A stretch of 64,000 nucleotides of DNA, from assembly GCF_001314225.1 (NCBI RefSeq), contig NZ_CP012697.1, forward strand, positions 62,001 through 126,000. The letters run 5' to 3'. Source of the stretch: Microbacterium sp. No. 7 (GTDB taxonomy: Bacteria > Actinomycetota > Actinomycetes > Actinomycetales > Microbacteriaceae). Positions within the stretch are counted from its first letter, which is position 1. Every line of letters starts with the position of its first letter. Below are positions 32,664 to 39,731 of the stretch, one piece after another. The notes beneath the pieces are model-generated. The model was not told the origin of the DNA, ran no database searches, and worked only from the letters and a program-made list of their open reading frames with translations. The translations under genes were made by a program, and so were the position numbers.

Positions 32664-33602
32664 ATGACCGCGTCGACCCTGGCATCCCCCGCTGCGTCCG
32701 CGACGACCCGCGGACGGGTCTGGCGCACGCTCGTCACCGCCCTCGCGCCCGTCGTGTGGGGCACGACGTACATCGCGACGACGGAGTTCCTGCCGCCCGA
32801 CCACCCGCTCTTCGCCGCGCTCATGCGGGCGCTGCCCGGTGGTCTCCTCGCGATCGCCCTCACCCGCGCCCTGCCGCGCGGCGACTGGTGGTGGAAGGCG
32901 CTCGTGCTCGGCACGCTGAACATCGGCCTGTTCTTCCCGCTGCTGTTCGTCGCCGCCGAGCGCCTGCCCGGCGGCGTCGCGGCGACCCTCGCGGCCGCGC
33001 AGCCGATCCTCGTCGCCGTGCTCGCGATCGTCGTGCTGCACGAGCCGCGCTCGTGGTGGAAGCTCGGCTGGGGCGTCGTCGGGGTCGTCGGCGTGGGCTG
33101 CGTCGTGCTGGGTCCCGCAGCGTCGCTGGATGCCGTGGGCATCGCCGCCGGACTGCTCAGCGCGGTCGGCATGGCCGTCGGGGTCGTGCTCACCAAGCGC
33201 TGGGGACGCCCTCCCGGGGTCGGGCCGATCGGCTTCGCGGGCTGGCAGCTCGCGGCCGGCGGGCTCGTGCTGCTCGTGCCGACGCTGCTGTTCGAGGGCG
33301 TCCCGAGCGACATCGACGCCCGGGCCGTCGGCGGGTACGTGTGGCTCGGCCTCATCGGCGGAGTGCTCGCCTACGCCGTGTGGTTCCGCGGTTTGCACAC
33401 CTTGCCCGTCACCTCGACCGCCCTGCTCGGCCTGCTGTCGCCGCTCGTCGCCGCCGTCATCGGGGCGGTCGTGCTGGGCCAGATGCTCTCGCCGGTGCAG
33501 TTGCTCGGGTTCGTGCTCGCGCTGGGCGCCCTGGCCGCGGGGCAGTTCCCGCCGCCGGCATCCCTTCTTCCCTCGGTCCGCAAAGACAGGAGTCTCCCAT
33601 GA
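32664..33602 (+). CDS. EamA/DMT-superfamily transporter
   Basis: 312-residue drug/metabolite transporter with ten predicted helices in two EamA repeats: LAPVVWGTTYIATTEFLPPD, LMRALPGGLLAIALTRALPR, LNIGLFFPLLFVAAERLPGG, then GIAAGLLSAVGMAVGVVLTK, LIGGVLAYAVWFRGLHTLPV, SPLVAAVIGAVVLGQMLSPV. Probably exports small metabolites or amino acids. Start ATG 32664 is set by the leaderless promoter; a longer frame from 32625 is unlikely. The stop overlaps the next start (ATGA). Confidence 0.9.
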   Translation: MTASTLASPAASATTRGRVWRTLVTALAPVVWGTTYIATTEFLPPDHPLFAALMRALPGGLLAIALTRALPRGDWWWKALVLGTLNIGLFFPLLFVAAERLPGGVAATLAAAQPILVAVLAIVVLHEPRSWWKLGWGVVGVVGVGCVVLGPAASLDAVGIAAGLLSAVGMAVGVVLTKRWGRPPGVGPIGFAGWQLAAGGLVLLVPTLLFEGVPSDIDARAVGGYVWLGLIGGVLAYAVWFRGLHTLPVTSTALLGLLSPLVAAVIGAVVLGQMLSPVQLLGFVLALGALAAGQFPPPASLLPSVRKDRSLP

Positions 33603-34216
33603 CCAGAATCACCGTCGTCTACTACTCGTCGACCGGGAACGTGCACCAGCTCGCCGAGGCGATCGCCGAGGGCGCGGGCGCCCAGGGCGCCGAGGTGCGC
33701 CTGCGGCGGGCCGCCGAGCTCGCCCCGGATGCCGCGATCGACGCGAACCCGGCCTGGCGGCAGCACCTCGACGCGACGCGCGACATCCCGGTCGCGACGC
33801 CCGACGACCTCGCGTGGTCCGACGGCTACGCGTTCGGGTCGCCGTCGCGCTTCGGCGCCCCCGCCGCGCAGCTCAAGCAGTTCATCGACACCCTGGGCGG
33901 CACGTGGGCGCGCGGCGACCTCGCCGACCGTGCCGCGACCGTGTTCACGAGCGCGCAGAACGCGCACGGCGGTCAGGAGGCCGTCTCGCTGTCGCTGTTC
34001 GCGACGCTCAGCCACTTCGGCGCGATCATCGTGCCGCCCGGGTACACCGACGCGAGCATCGCCGCGGCGGGCGGCAACCCCTACGGCATCTCGGTGACGT
34101 CGGGCGCGAAGCCGCGCACGGCCACCGACGCCGACCTCGCGGCCGCGCGCTATCAGGGCGGCCGCCTCGCGCGCGTGGCCGGCCGCCTCGCCGCGCTCCG
34201 CGACACCGACGCCTGA
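33599..34216 (+). CDS. wrbA: WrbA-like flavodoxin/NAD(P)H:quinone oxidoreductase
   Basis: 205 residues. FMN phosphate loop YYSSTGNVHQLAEAIAEGA, the family's FGSPSRFGAPAAQLKQFID, VFTSAQNAHGGQEAVSLSLF and a PPGYTD segment identify the WrbA/NQO IV group. It would reduce quinones by two electrons, protecting against redox stress. Translationally coupled to the EamA gene, and likely under the same LysR, suggesting a quinone-like or redox-active inducer (inference). The palindromic repeat array starts 24 bp after the stop. Confidence 0.88.
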   Translation: MTRITVVYYSSTGNVHQLAEAIAEGAGAQGAEVRLRRAAELAPDAAIDANPAWRQHLDATRDIPVATPDDLAWSDGYAFGSPSRFGAPAAQLKQFIDTLGGTWARGDLADRAATVFTSAQNAHGGQEAVSLSLFATLSHFGAIIVPPGYTDASIAAAGGNPYGISVTSGAKPRTATDADLAAARYQGGRLARVAGRLAALRDTDA

Positions 34217-34239
34217 GCCGGGGCGGGGTGCATCCCGTC

Positions 34240-34345
34240 CCGCTGGTCGAGTGCTCGCGGCGGAGCCGCGAGTGTATCGAGACCCTTTCCACGGTCCGTT
34301 ACCTGGGTTTCGATACGCCGCCTGCGGCGGCTACTCAACCAGCGG
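34240..34345. repeat. Nested palindromic repeat, copy A
   Basis: About 106 bp. Outer arms CCGCTGGTCGAGT and ACTCAACCAGCGG are near-complementary. The left half holds the inner hairpin CTCGCGG-CGGAG-CCGCGAG then TATCGAGACCC; the right half holds GGGTTTCGATACG then GCCGCC-TGC-GGCGGC. Tandem with copies B-D. Confidence 0.85.
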
Positions 34346-34384
34346 GGGTGTGTGGCGCGGGTGTGGGTTGCGGGTGCGTCCATT

Positions 34385-34492
34385 CCCGCTGGTCGAGTGC
34401 TCGCGGCGAAGCCGCGAGTGTATCGAGACCCTTGCCACGGTCCGTTACCTGGGTTTCGATACGCCGCCTGCGGCGGCTACTCAACCAGCGGG
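34385..34492. repeat. Nested palindromic repeat, copy B
   Basis: Same plan and orientation as copy A, with one change in the inner-hairpin loop (GGCGAAGCC). Followed directly by a ghost copy of the NUDIX start region. Confidence 0.85.
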
Positions 34493-34493
34493 G

Positions 34494-34534
34494 GTGTGAG
34501 GCGCGTGATGAGAGTTGTCCCGTGGATCTGAGCG
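34494..34534 (+). repeat. Degenerate duplicate of the NUDIX promoter/start region
   Basis: These 41 bases match 34811-34851 at 36 positions, covering the NUDIX -10 region, start codon and first codons. Here ATG is GTG and the -10 TAGAGT is GAGAGT, and no long frame follows. With the flanking repeats it implies a segmental duplication. Confidence 0.75.
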
Positions 34535-34562
34535 GGGCCGGAGCGGGGCGGGTGCATCCCAT

Positions 34563-34670
34563 CCCGCTGGTCGAGTGCTCGCGGCGGAGCCGCGAGTGTA
34601 TCGAGACCCTTCCCGCGGTGCGTTAGACGGGTTTCGATACGCCGCCTGCGGCGGCTACTCAACCAGCGGG
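34563..34670. repeat. Nested palindromic repeat, copy C
   Basis: Same plan and orientation as copies A and B; the central segment (CCCGCGGTGCGTTAGACGGG) differs from A/B but is shared with D. Confidence 0.85.
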
Positions 34671-34701
34671 GGTGCAGGACGGGCGTGTGGGTGCATCCCA
34701 T

Positions 34702-34808
34702 CCCGCTGGTCGAGTGCCGTCGGAGGAGCCGACGGTGTATCGAGACCCTTCCCGCGGTGCGTTAGACGGGTTTCGATACGCCGCCTCCGGTGGTTGCTCA
34801 ACCAGCGG
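34702..34808. repeat. Nested palindromic repeat, copy D (compensatory changes)
   Basis: Left inner hairpin is CCGTCGG-AGGAG-CCGACGG instead of CTCGCGG...CCGCGAG: both arms changed, so pairing is kept. The right inner hairpin GCCGCC-TCC-GGTGGT keeps pairing only if G-U pairs are allowed. The outer arm reads CTCAACCAGCGG. Confidence 0.85.
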
Positions 34809-34838
34809 TGGTGTGAGGCACGTGATTAGAGTTGTGCC

Positions 34839-35267
34839 ATGGATCTGCGCGTCTCCGCCTATGCGATCATCACCGACGAGGCCGGACGCGTGCTGCTCGC
34901 GCGATGGAACGAGGGTCCGGTGCCCGCGTGGACGCTCCCGGGCGGCGGGATCGAGCCCGGCGAGGACCCCGCCGACGCGGCCGTGCGCGAGGTGCGCGAG
35001 GAGACCGGCTTCGACGCCGCGCTCGACGAACTGCTCGGCATCCACTCGTACGTCATCCCCGCCGAGCGGCGCCTCGCCGACGCGAAGGGGCCGCTGCAGG
35101 CGCTGCGCATCGTCTACCGCGCGCACATCGTCGGCGGCGAGCTGACCCACGAGCAGAACGGCTCGACCGACCGCGCCGAGTGGTTCGCCGTGGATGCCGT
35201 GGGCGCACTCGAACACGTGCACCTCGTCGACCTGGGTCTCGAGATGGCGGGCCTCACGGCCCGCTGA
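34839..35267 (+). CDS. NUDIX hydrolase
   Basis: 142-residue NUDIX pyrophosphohydrolase that cleaves a nucleoside-diphosphate-linked substrate. The complete NUDIX box GGIEPGEDPADAAVREVREE followed by TGF is at about residues 35-57. TAGAGT (34827-34832) ends 6 nt before the ATG, so the message is probably leaderless. The promoter and first codons are duplicated in degenerate form at 34494-34534. Substrate not predictable. Its upstream edge is fixed by palindromic repeat D, 30 bp away. Confidence 0.9.
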   Translation: MDLRVSAYAIITDEAGRVLLARWNEGPVPAWTLPGGGIEPGEDPADAAVREVREETGFDAALDELLGIHSYVIPAERRLADAKGPLQALRIVYRAHIVGGELTHEQNGSTDRAEWFAVDAVGALEHVHLVDLGLEMAGLTAR

Positions 35268-35281
35268 GGATCAGACGCGGA

Positions 35282-35857
35282 TCAGGCGTCAGGGGCCGAC
35301 AGCGGGTCGTCGGCGACCCACAGCTCGTCGTCGGCGCGCAGCGTCTGCCACGCCGCATAGGCGACGCCGACCGCGGCGGCGACACCGAGGATGATCGCGA
35401 TCACGCCGCCGGCGCCGATGCCCTTCTTGGGCTCGGGCGTCACGATCGTGAGCCTCTTCGCGGCCGCCGAGCCGTACGTCGAGGCGCGCTTGGTGAAGTC
35501 GCCCAGGTTGACGGGGGCGAGGCCGCGACCGGCGGCGATGCGCTCGCGCGTGTCGTTGGCGGCATCCATCACCGACAGTGCCGAGCCGACGACGGCGCCC
35601 GCGGCGGGCACGAGGCCCTTGTTGTAGAAGTCGCGCGTGGCACGCACGCCCCGTGTGATCGCCGGCACCGCGTACTTCTGGTAGCCCTCCTGCACGGCGG
35701 GCTGCAGCTGCTCGCGGTTGTAGTTGCCCAGCTGACGACCGGCCTCGCGCGCGATGTCTCCGGCCTCCTCGACCAGTGTCTGCTGCGACTCCCACAGCTT
35801 CTGCGCGTTCGACTGCAGCTTGCGAAGTTCCTTCTTGCGCTTGCGGCTGATGCTCAT
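35282..35857 (-). CDS. Conserved-looking coiled-coil protein with one C-terminal membrane helix
   Basis: 191 residues. The N-terminal basic segment SISRKRKKELRKLQSNAQKL leads into a long amphipathic helix (WESQQTLVEEAGDIAREAGR), a middle region GVRATRDFYNKGLVPAAGAV, then a membrane helix (GGVIAIILGVAAAVGVAYAA) and an acidic tail (RADDELWVADDP). GGGAGG lies 6 nt before the ATG. I do not recognise the family. Its site next to ppiA and the division cluster hints at a housekeeping envelope role. Confidence 0.72.
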   Translation of the reverse strand: MSISRKRKKELRKLQSNAQKLWESQQTLVEEAGDIAREAGRQLGNYNREQLQPAVQEGYQKYAVPAITRGVRATRDFYNKGLVPAAGAVVGSALSVMDAANDTRERIAAGRGLAPVNLGDFTKRASTYGSAAAKRLTIVTPEPKKGIGAGGVIAIILGVAAAVGVAYAAWQTLRADDELWVADDPLSAPDA

Positions 35858-35985
35858 GGCGGCCTCCCAGATCGGGGGTTGTGAACGGATACCACGCCGG
35901 TAGGCACGGCAGAACGACGTCGTCTTTCCCATCTTGCCAGACGTCGCCGACGTCGCCACGAATCCAAGATGAGAGAATACTGATC

Positions 35986-36543
35986 ATGCCGATCCACACC
36001 GCAGTCGCCACGATCCACACCAACCACGGCGACATCGTCGTCAACCTCTTCGGAGACCACGCGCCGCGCACCGTGCAGAACTTCGTCGGGCTCGCCGACG
36101 GCTCGCAGGCGTGGACCCACCCGGCGACGGGCAAGCCCGGTGAGGGCCCCCTCTACAAGGACGTCGTCTTCCACCGCATCATCCCCGGCTTCATGATCCA
36201 GGGTGGCGACCCGCTCGGCCAGGGCGTGGGCGGCCCCGGCTACACGTTCAACGACGAGATCCACCCCGAGCTGGCCTTCGGCTCGCCCTACCTGCTGGCG
36301 ATGGCCAACGCCGGCCTGCGCCGCAACGCGATCACGGGCAAGCCCGAGGGCACCAACGGCTCGCAGTTCTTCATCACGACCGACCCCACGCCGTGGCTCA
36401 ACGGCAAGCACACGATCTTCGGCGAGGTGGCCGACGCCGACTCGCGCGCGGTCGTCGACGCGATCAGCGCCGTGCCCACCGCGGCGGGCGACCGTCCCGT
36501 CGAGCCCGTCGTCATCTCGTCGATCGACGTCGTCACGGTCTGA
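35986..36543 (+). CDS. ppiA: Peptidyl-prolyl cis-trans isomerase (cyclophilin)
   Basis: 185-residue cyclophilin catalysing proline isomerisation. Core motifs VVFHRIIPGFMIQGGDPLGQ (catalytic Arg, Phe, Gln), NEG-type LLAMANAGLRRN, GSQFFITTDPTPWLNGKHTI and FGEVADADS are intact. No signal peptide, so cytoplasmic. ATG 35986 has an AT-rich GAGAATACT immediately upstream, suggesting little or no leader. Followed after 6 bp by the rhomboid gene, an arrangement seen near dnaA in Micrococcales. Confidence 0.95.
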   Translation: MPIHTAVATIHTNHGDIVVNLFGDHAPRTVQNFVGLADGSQAWTHPATGKPGEGPLYKDVVFHRIIPGFMIQGGDPLGQGVGGPGYTFNDEIHPELAFGSPYLLAMANAGLRRNAITGKPEGTNGSQFFITTDPTPWLNGKHTIFGEVADADSRAVVDAISAVPTAAGDRPVEPVVISSIDVVTV

Positions 36544-36549
36544 CCCCTC

Positions 36550-37425
36550 GTGACGGGCCCCGACCTCGGCAGCAACCCCGACAACTACTGCTACCGGCAT
36601 CCCGAGCGGCAGAGCTTCGTGCTCTGCCAGCGATGCCTGCGCACCGTGTGCGCCGAGTGTCAGACGCCCATGCCCGTCGGGGTGATCTGCCCCGAGTGCC
36701 TCGCCGCCGCGACCGCGGCGCACCCGAACGTCACGTCGATGGCCGGCCGGCGACCGCGCGCCGCGGTGGTGCGGCGTCGCGCCGACGGCCGGCCGACCGT
36801 GACGTACGCGATCATCCTCGTCACGTCGCTGTTCTTCCTGATCGGCCTCGTGCCCGGCATCGGCCCGCGGGTCGAGTCGGCGCTCGCGTTCAACAGCCTG
36901 CTGATGATCCCCGGCTTCGCGTTCGAGCCGTGGCGCATCCTCACGGTCACGCTCGTGCACGCCGGCATCTGGCACGTCGCCCTCAACATGCTCGCGGTGT
37001 GGGCGCTCGGCCGCAGCCTCGAGCCGCTGCTGGGGCCCTGGCGCTACCTCACGCTGTACGTGCTGTCGGCGATGGGCGGCTCGGCGCTCGTCGCGCTGCT
37101 CAACCCGGGCGGCTGGGTCGTCGGCGCCTCGGGCGCGGTGTGGGGCATGCTCGGCGCGATGTTCGTGATCGGACGGCACCTGGGCGCGAACGTCACGTCG
37201 ATCGCGATCCTGCTGGGCCTCAACCTCGTCATCACGTTCCTGCCCGGCTCGAACATCTCGTGGCAGGCGCACATCGGCGGCGGCCTCGTGGGCGCGCTCG
37301 TCGGCCTCATCTTCGCGCGCACGCGCCGCGCCGATCAGAAGCGCACGCAGGTGGTGCTGCTCGGGGCCGTGGGCGTCGGGCTGCTCGCGATCACGATCGC
37401 GGCGCCGACGCTGCTGCTGCGCTGA
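36550..37425 (+). CDS. Rhomboid-family intramembrane serine protease with N-terminal zinc finger
   Basis: 291 residues. Residues 13-52 form a B-box-like zinc module (CYRHPERQSFVLCQRCLRTV, CAECQTPMPVGVICPECL: Cys/His pairs). Six to seven helices follow, with rhomboid landmarks EPWRILTVTLVHAGIWHVAL, NMLAVWALGRSLEPLLGPWR, the catalytic GASGAVWG serine and the catalytic His in WQAHIGGGLVGAL. Integral membrane protease cleaving transmembrane substrates. GTG start at 36550; likely co-transcribed with ppiA. Confidence 0.93.
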   Translation: MTGPDLGSNPDNYCYRHPERQSFVLCQRCLRTVCAECQTPMPVGVICPECLAAATAAHPNVTSMAGRRPRAAVVRRRADGRPTVTYAIILVTSLFFLIGLVPGIGPRVESALAFNSLLMIPGFAFEPWRILTVTLVHAGIWHVALNMLAVWALGRSLEPLLGPWRYLTLYVLSAMGGSALVALLNPGGWVVGASGAVWGMLGAMFVIGRHLGANVTSIAILLGLNLVITFLPGSNISWQAHIGGGLVGALVGLIFARTRRADQKRTQVVLLGAVGVGLLAITIAAPTLLLR

Positions 37426-37454
37426 GCAGGATCACCGCACGATCGCCGGGAGAG

Positions 37455-37501
37455 TTATCCACAGGTTCATCCACAGCTGGGGATGAATTACACGCGTGTA
37501 A
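37455..37501. other. DnaA-box-like pair and a 14-bp palindrome
   Basis: TTATCCACA (37455-37463) matches the DnaA-box consensus exactly, and TCATCCACA (37467-37475) differs by one base. TTACACGCGTGTAA (37488-37501) is a perfect palindrome. All are in the gap between the convergent rhomboid and crgA genes. They may titrate DnaA or regulate; two boxes are too few for an origin. Confidence 0.6.
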
Positions 37502-37525
37502 CTCTTCGCGAGACGGATGCCGCGG

Positions 37526-37759
37526 CTATCGCCAGCGGGTCGTCATGAGGAACCCGACGAACGCGACGCCGAAGCCGATCACGAGGTTCCACGCGCCGAT
37601 GCCGGGGATCGGCAGGTTCGACCCGCTGAGGTAGAAGACGATCACCCACACGAGGCCGATGATCATGAGACCGAGCATGATCGGCTTGAACCAGACGGGG
37701 TTGGGGGCCTGCTCGACCTCGCGGGCCGACTCGTCTTCACCGCTCGTTGAACGTGCCAT
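37526..37759 (-). CDS. crgA: Cell division protein CrgA
   Basis: 77-residue two-helix membrane protein: NPVWFKPIMLGLMIIGLVWV, VFYLSGSNLPIPGIGAWNLV, FGVAFVGFLMTTRWR. It matches actinobacterial CrgA, which helps recruit septal peptidoglycan synthesis proteins. ATG 37759 is preferred over 37777 because TACAAT (37767-37772, minus strand) ends 7 nt upstream and CrgA proteins start MA[RK]S. Position beside the kinase/Pbp cluster is conserved. Confidence 0.93.
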   Translation of the reverse strand: MARSTSGEDESAREVEQAPNPVWFKPIMLGLMIIGLVWVIVFYLSGSNLPIPGIGAWNLVIGFGVAFVGFLMTTRWR

Positions 37760-37813
37760 GGCGACAATTGTAGTCATCAGGCGTCTCCGACCCCGCTATG
37801 GGACAATGCCTCG

Positions 37814-38599
37814 GTGACGGCAAGGGGTCGGCGATCGCGCGCGCGGGTGCGATCGCGCGCGAGTTTCGGCGGTGTCCTGGGCGAGCTGCTCATCACCGCC
37901 GGGGTCGTCGCCATGCTCTTCGTCGTGTGGCAGCTGTGGATCGGCGACGCGATCGTCGGCGGGCAGAAGCAGGCCGAGGCCGACGCCCTGGCGCAGCAGT
38001 GGATCGCGGCCGCGCAGGCCGGCGGGGCGGACGCCCCGGCATCCGTCGGCGGTGCACCGGAGCCGTCCGGCGCGCCGCAGGAGCCGGCCGACCCCGCGCC
38101 CCCCGTGCCCGCCGCGGTGGGCCACGGGGAGGTGTTCGGCGTCATGTACGTGCCGCGGTTCGGCGCCGACTGGCAGTACCAGATCGCGAGCGGCACGACC
38201 CGGCCCGACATCCTCGACGAGGCGTTCATCGGCCACTACGAGAACACCGACATGCCCGGCGCCGTCGGCAACGCCGCGTTCGCGGCGCACCGCTGGGGCC
38301 ACGGCGCGCTCTTCGGCCCCATGGACCAGCTCGTCGTCGGCGACGCCATCGTCGTGCAGACGCCCGAGGGCTGGTACACCTACCGGTTCCGCAACCTGGA
38401 GTACGTGCAGCCCGAGCAGATCGAGGTGCTCGCGCCCGTGCCGGGCCACCCCGACCGCGTCGCGAGCGACCGCATCCTCACCCTCACGACGTGCGCGCCC
38501 CTCTACAACACGAAGGAGCGGCTCATCGCCTACGCGCTGTTCGACTCGTTCACACCCGCCGCCGACGGTCCGCCGCCGGCGCTCGCCGAGGGGGCCTGA
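37814..38599 (+). CDS. Class E sortase
   Basis: 261 residues. A basic N-terminus and helix (LGELLITAGVVAMLFVVWQL), then a Pro/Ala spacer, then the sortase domain. The catalytic His is in FAAHRWGHGALFGPMDQL, the catalytic Cys in ILTLTTCAPLYNTKERLIAY, and the downstream Arg belongs to the latter. It would anchor LAXTG-type proteins to peptidoglycan. GACAAT (37802-37807) ends 6 nt before the GTG, giving a leaderless start. Overlaps the next small gene by one base. Confidence 0.92.
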   Translation: MTARGRRSRARVRSRASFGGVLGELLITAGVVAMLFVVWQLWIGDAIVGGQKQAEADALAQQWIAAAQAGGADAPASVGGAPEPSGAPQEPADPAPPVPAAVGHGEVFGVMYVPRFGADWQYQIASGTTRPDILDEAFIGHYENTDMPGAVGNAAFAAHRWGHGALFGPMDQLVVGDAIVVQTPEGWYTYRFRNLEYVQPEQIEVLAPVPGHPDRVASDRILTLTTCAPLYNTKERLIAYALFDSFTPAADGPPPALAEGA

Positions 38600-38757
38600 T
38601 GTACGCGGCACTGTGGCGCATCCTTCCCGGACCCTGGTGGGTGCGGGTGCTCATCCTGCTCGCGCTCGCCGCCGCGGCGATCTACGGGCTGTTCTTCCAC
38701 GTGTTCCCCTGGCTCTCGCCGCTGCTCGTGCCGCAGGAGTCGACGATCGGTGGATAG
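38599..38757 (+). CDS. Small single-helix membrane protein
   Basis: 52 residues: MYAALWRILPGPWWVRVLIL, LALAAAAIYGLFFHVFPWLS, then PLLVPQESTIGG. One membrane helix with a PGPWW start, a form commonly found between the sortase and the amidotransferase gene in this cluster in actinobacteria. Start TGATG overlaps the sortase stop; stop overlaps the next start by 8 bases. Function unknown. Confidence 0.8.
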   Translation: MYAALWRILPGPWWVRVLILLALAAAAIYGLFFHVFPWLSPLLVPQESTIGG

Positions 38758-39400
38758 GGACGGCGGGAGCGACGGCGGCATCCTGGTCGTCGACAATCAC
38801 GACAGCTTCGTGCACACGCTCGTCGGGTACGTGGTCGAGCTCGGCGCGGCCGCCGACTTCGTCGAGGCGGATGCCGTGGACGACGCCGCCGCGCTCGTGC
38901 GCGGCTGGGCGGGCGTGCTGATCTCGCCCGGGCCCGGCACGCCGCGCGAGGCGGGCGCGTCGATCGCGGTCGCGCGTGCGGCGCTCGACGCGCGCGTGCC
39001 GCTGCTGGGCGTCTGCCTCGGGCATCAGGCCCTCGCCGAGGCGTGCGGCGCGACCGTGGCCGAGGCGCCGGAGCTCATGCACGGCATGACGAGCGACGTG
39101 CGGCACGACGGCAGCGCCCTGTTCGAGGGGATGCCGTCGCCGTTCGCGGCGACGCGGTACCACTCGCTCGCCGTCGTCCCCGCATCCCTGCCCGCGGAGC
39201 TGATCGTCACCGGCCGCACCGCGAGCGGCACCATCATGGCGCTCGCGCATCGCGACGCCCCCGCCTGGGGTGTGCAGTTCCATCCGGAGTCGGTGCTCAC
39301 CGAGGGCGGCTACCGCCTGCTCGGCAACTGGCTCGAGCGAGCCGGCGTGCCCGGCGCCGCCGCCCGCGGCGCCCGCCTCCACCCCCACCGCACGGCGTAG
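38750..39400 (+). CDS. Class I glutamine amidotransferase (TrpG/PabA type)
   Basis: 216 residues. ILVVDNHDSFVHTLVGYVVE at the start, ISPGPGTP oxyanion region, catalytic Cys in LLGVCLGHQALAE, and catalytic His-Glu in GVQFHPESVLTEGG. It supplies ammonia for anthranilate or aminodeoxychorismate synthesis. The trpG/pabA-like gene beside pknB is a conserved actinobacterial arrangement. GTG start 38750 overlaps the small membrane gene. No synthase large subunit is nearby, so the partner is encoded elsewhere. Confidence 0.9.
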   Translation: MDRDGGSDGGILVVDNHDSFVHTLVGYVVELGAAADFVEADAVDDAAALVRGWAGVLISPGPGTPREAGASIAVARAALDARVPLLGVCLGHQALAEACGATVAEAPELMHGMTSDVRHDGSALFEGMPSPFAATRYHSLAVVPASLPAELIVTGRTASGTIMALAHRDAPAWGVQFHPESVLTEGGYRLLGNWLERAGVPGAAARGARLHPHRTA

Positions 39401-39497
39401 CCCCGCCCCTCGCGCCCCCGCGATCCCCGAAGCGGCGTCCACAACTCAGGAAGACCGCCCCGCACCCCCGCTGGTTGCTCCTCCGCTGGCTGCTCCC

Positions 39498-39604
39498 CCC
39501 GCTGGTTGAGTAGCGCGCGCAGCGCGCGTATCGAAACCCATCTAGCGGACCGTGACAGGGGTCTCGATACGCTCGCGGCTCCGCCGCGAGCACTCGACCA
39601 GCGG
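39498..39604. repeat. Nested palindromic repeat, copy E (inverted orientation)
   Basis: CCCGCTGGTTGAGTAGCGCG at the left; the CTCGCGGCTCCGCCGCGAG-type hairpin and CACTCGACCAGCGGG at the right, so it is inverted relative to copies A-D. Degenerate starts of the same arm occur at 39466-39497. Together with copy F this accounts for the 39401-39731 gap. Confidence 0.82.
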
Positions 39605-39642
39605 GAGTGGGAGGCGGGGTTCTGCGGTGTGAGGTGCACCCA

Positions 39643-39687
39643 CCCCCGCTGGTTGAGTAGCGCGCGCAGCGCGCGTATCGAAACCCC
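39643..39687. repeat. Half copy F of the nested palindrome
   Basis: CCCCCGCTGGTTGAGTAGCG, a GCGCGC-A-GCGCGC inner hairpin, then TATCGAAACCCC; the left half is nearly identical to that of copy E. No right half follows. It ends 45 bp after the pknB stop on the opposite strand. Confidence 0.75.
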
Positions 39688-39731
39688 TCCCACGGCCCGC
39701 GGCACTGACACGCCGCGCAGAGGCTCCCGGG

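Noticed and set aside
33130..34626. 498-residue plus-strand frame extending through the repeats
   Set aside because: Out of frame with EamA and WrbA over their length and Arg/Pro-rich; it only stays open because the repeats lack stops in that frame.
34240..34808. CRISPR array
   Set aside because: Units are palindromic over ~106 bp, spacing is irregular, spacers are short or related, and there are no cas genes.
37455..37501. Replication origin
   Set aside because: Only two DnaA boxes and no dnaA/dnaN genes or AT-rich unwinding region nearby.
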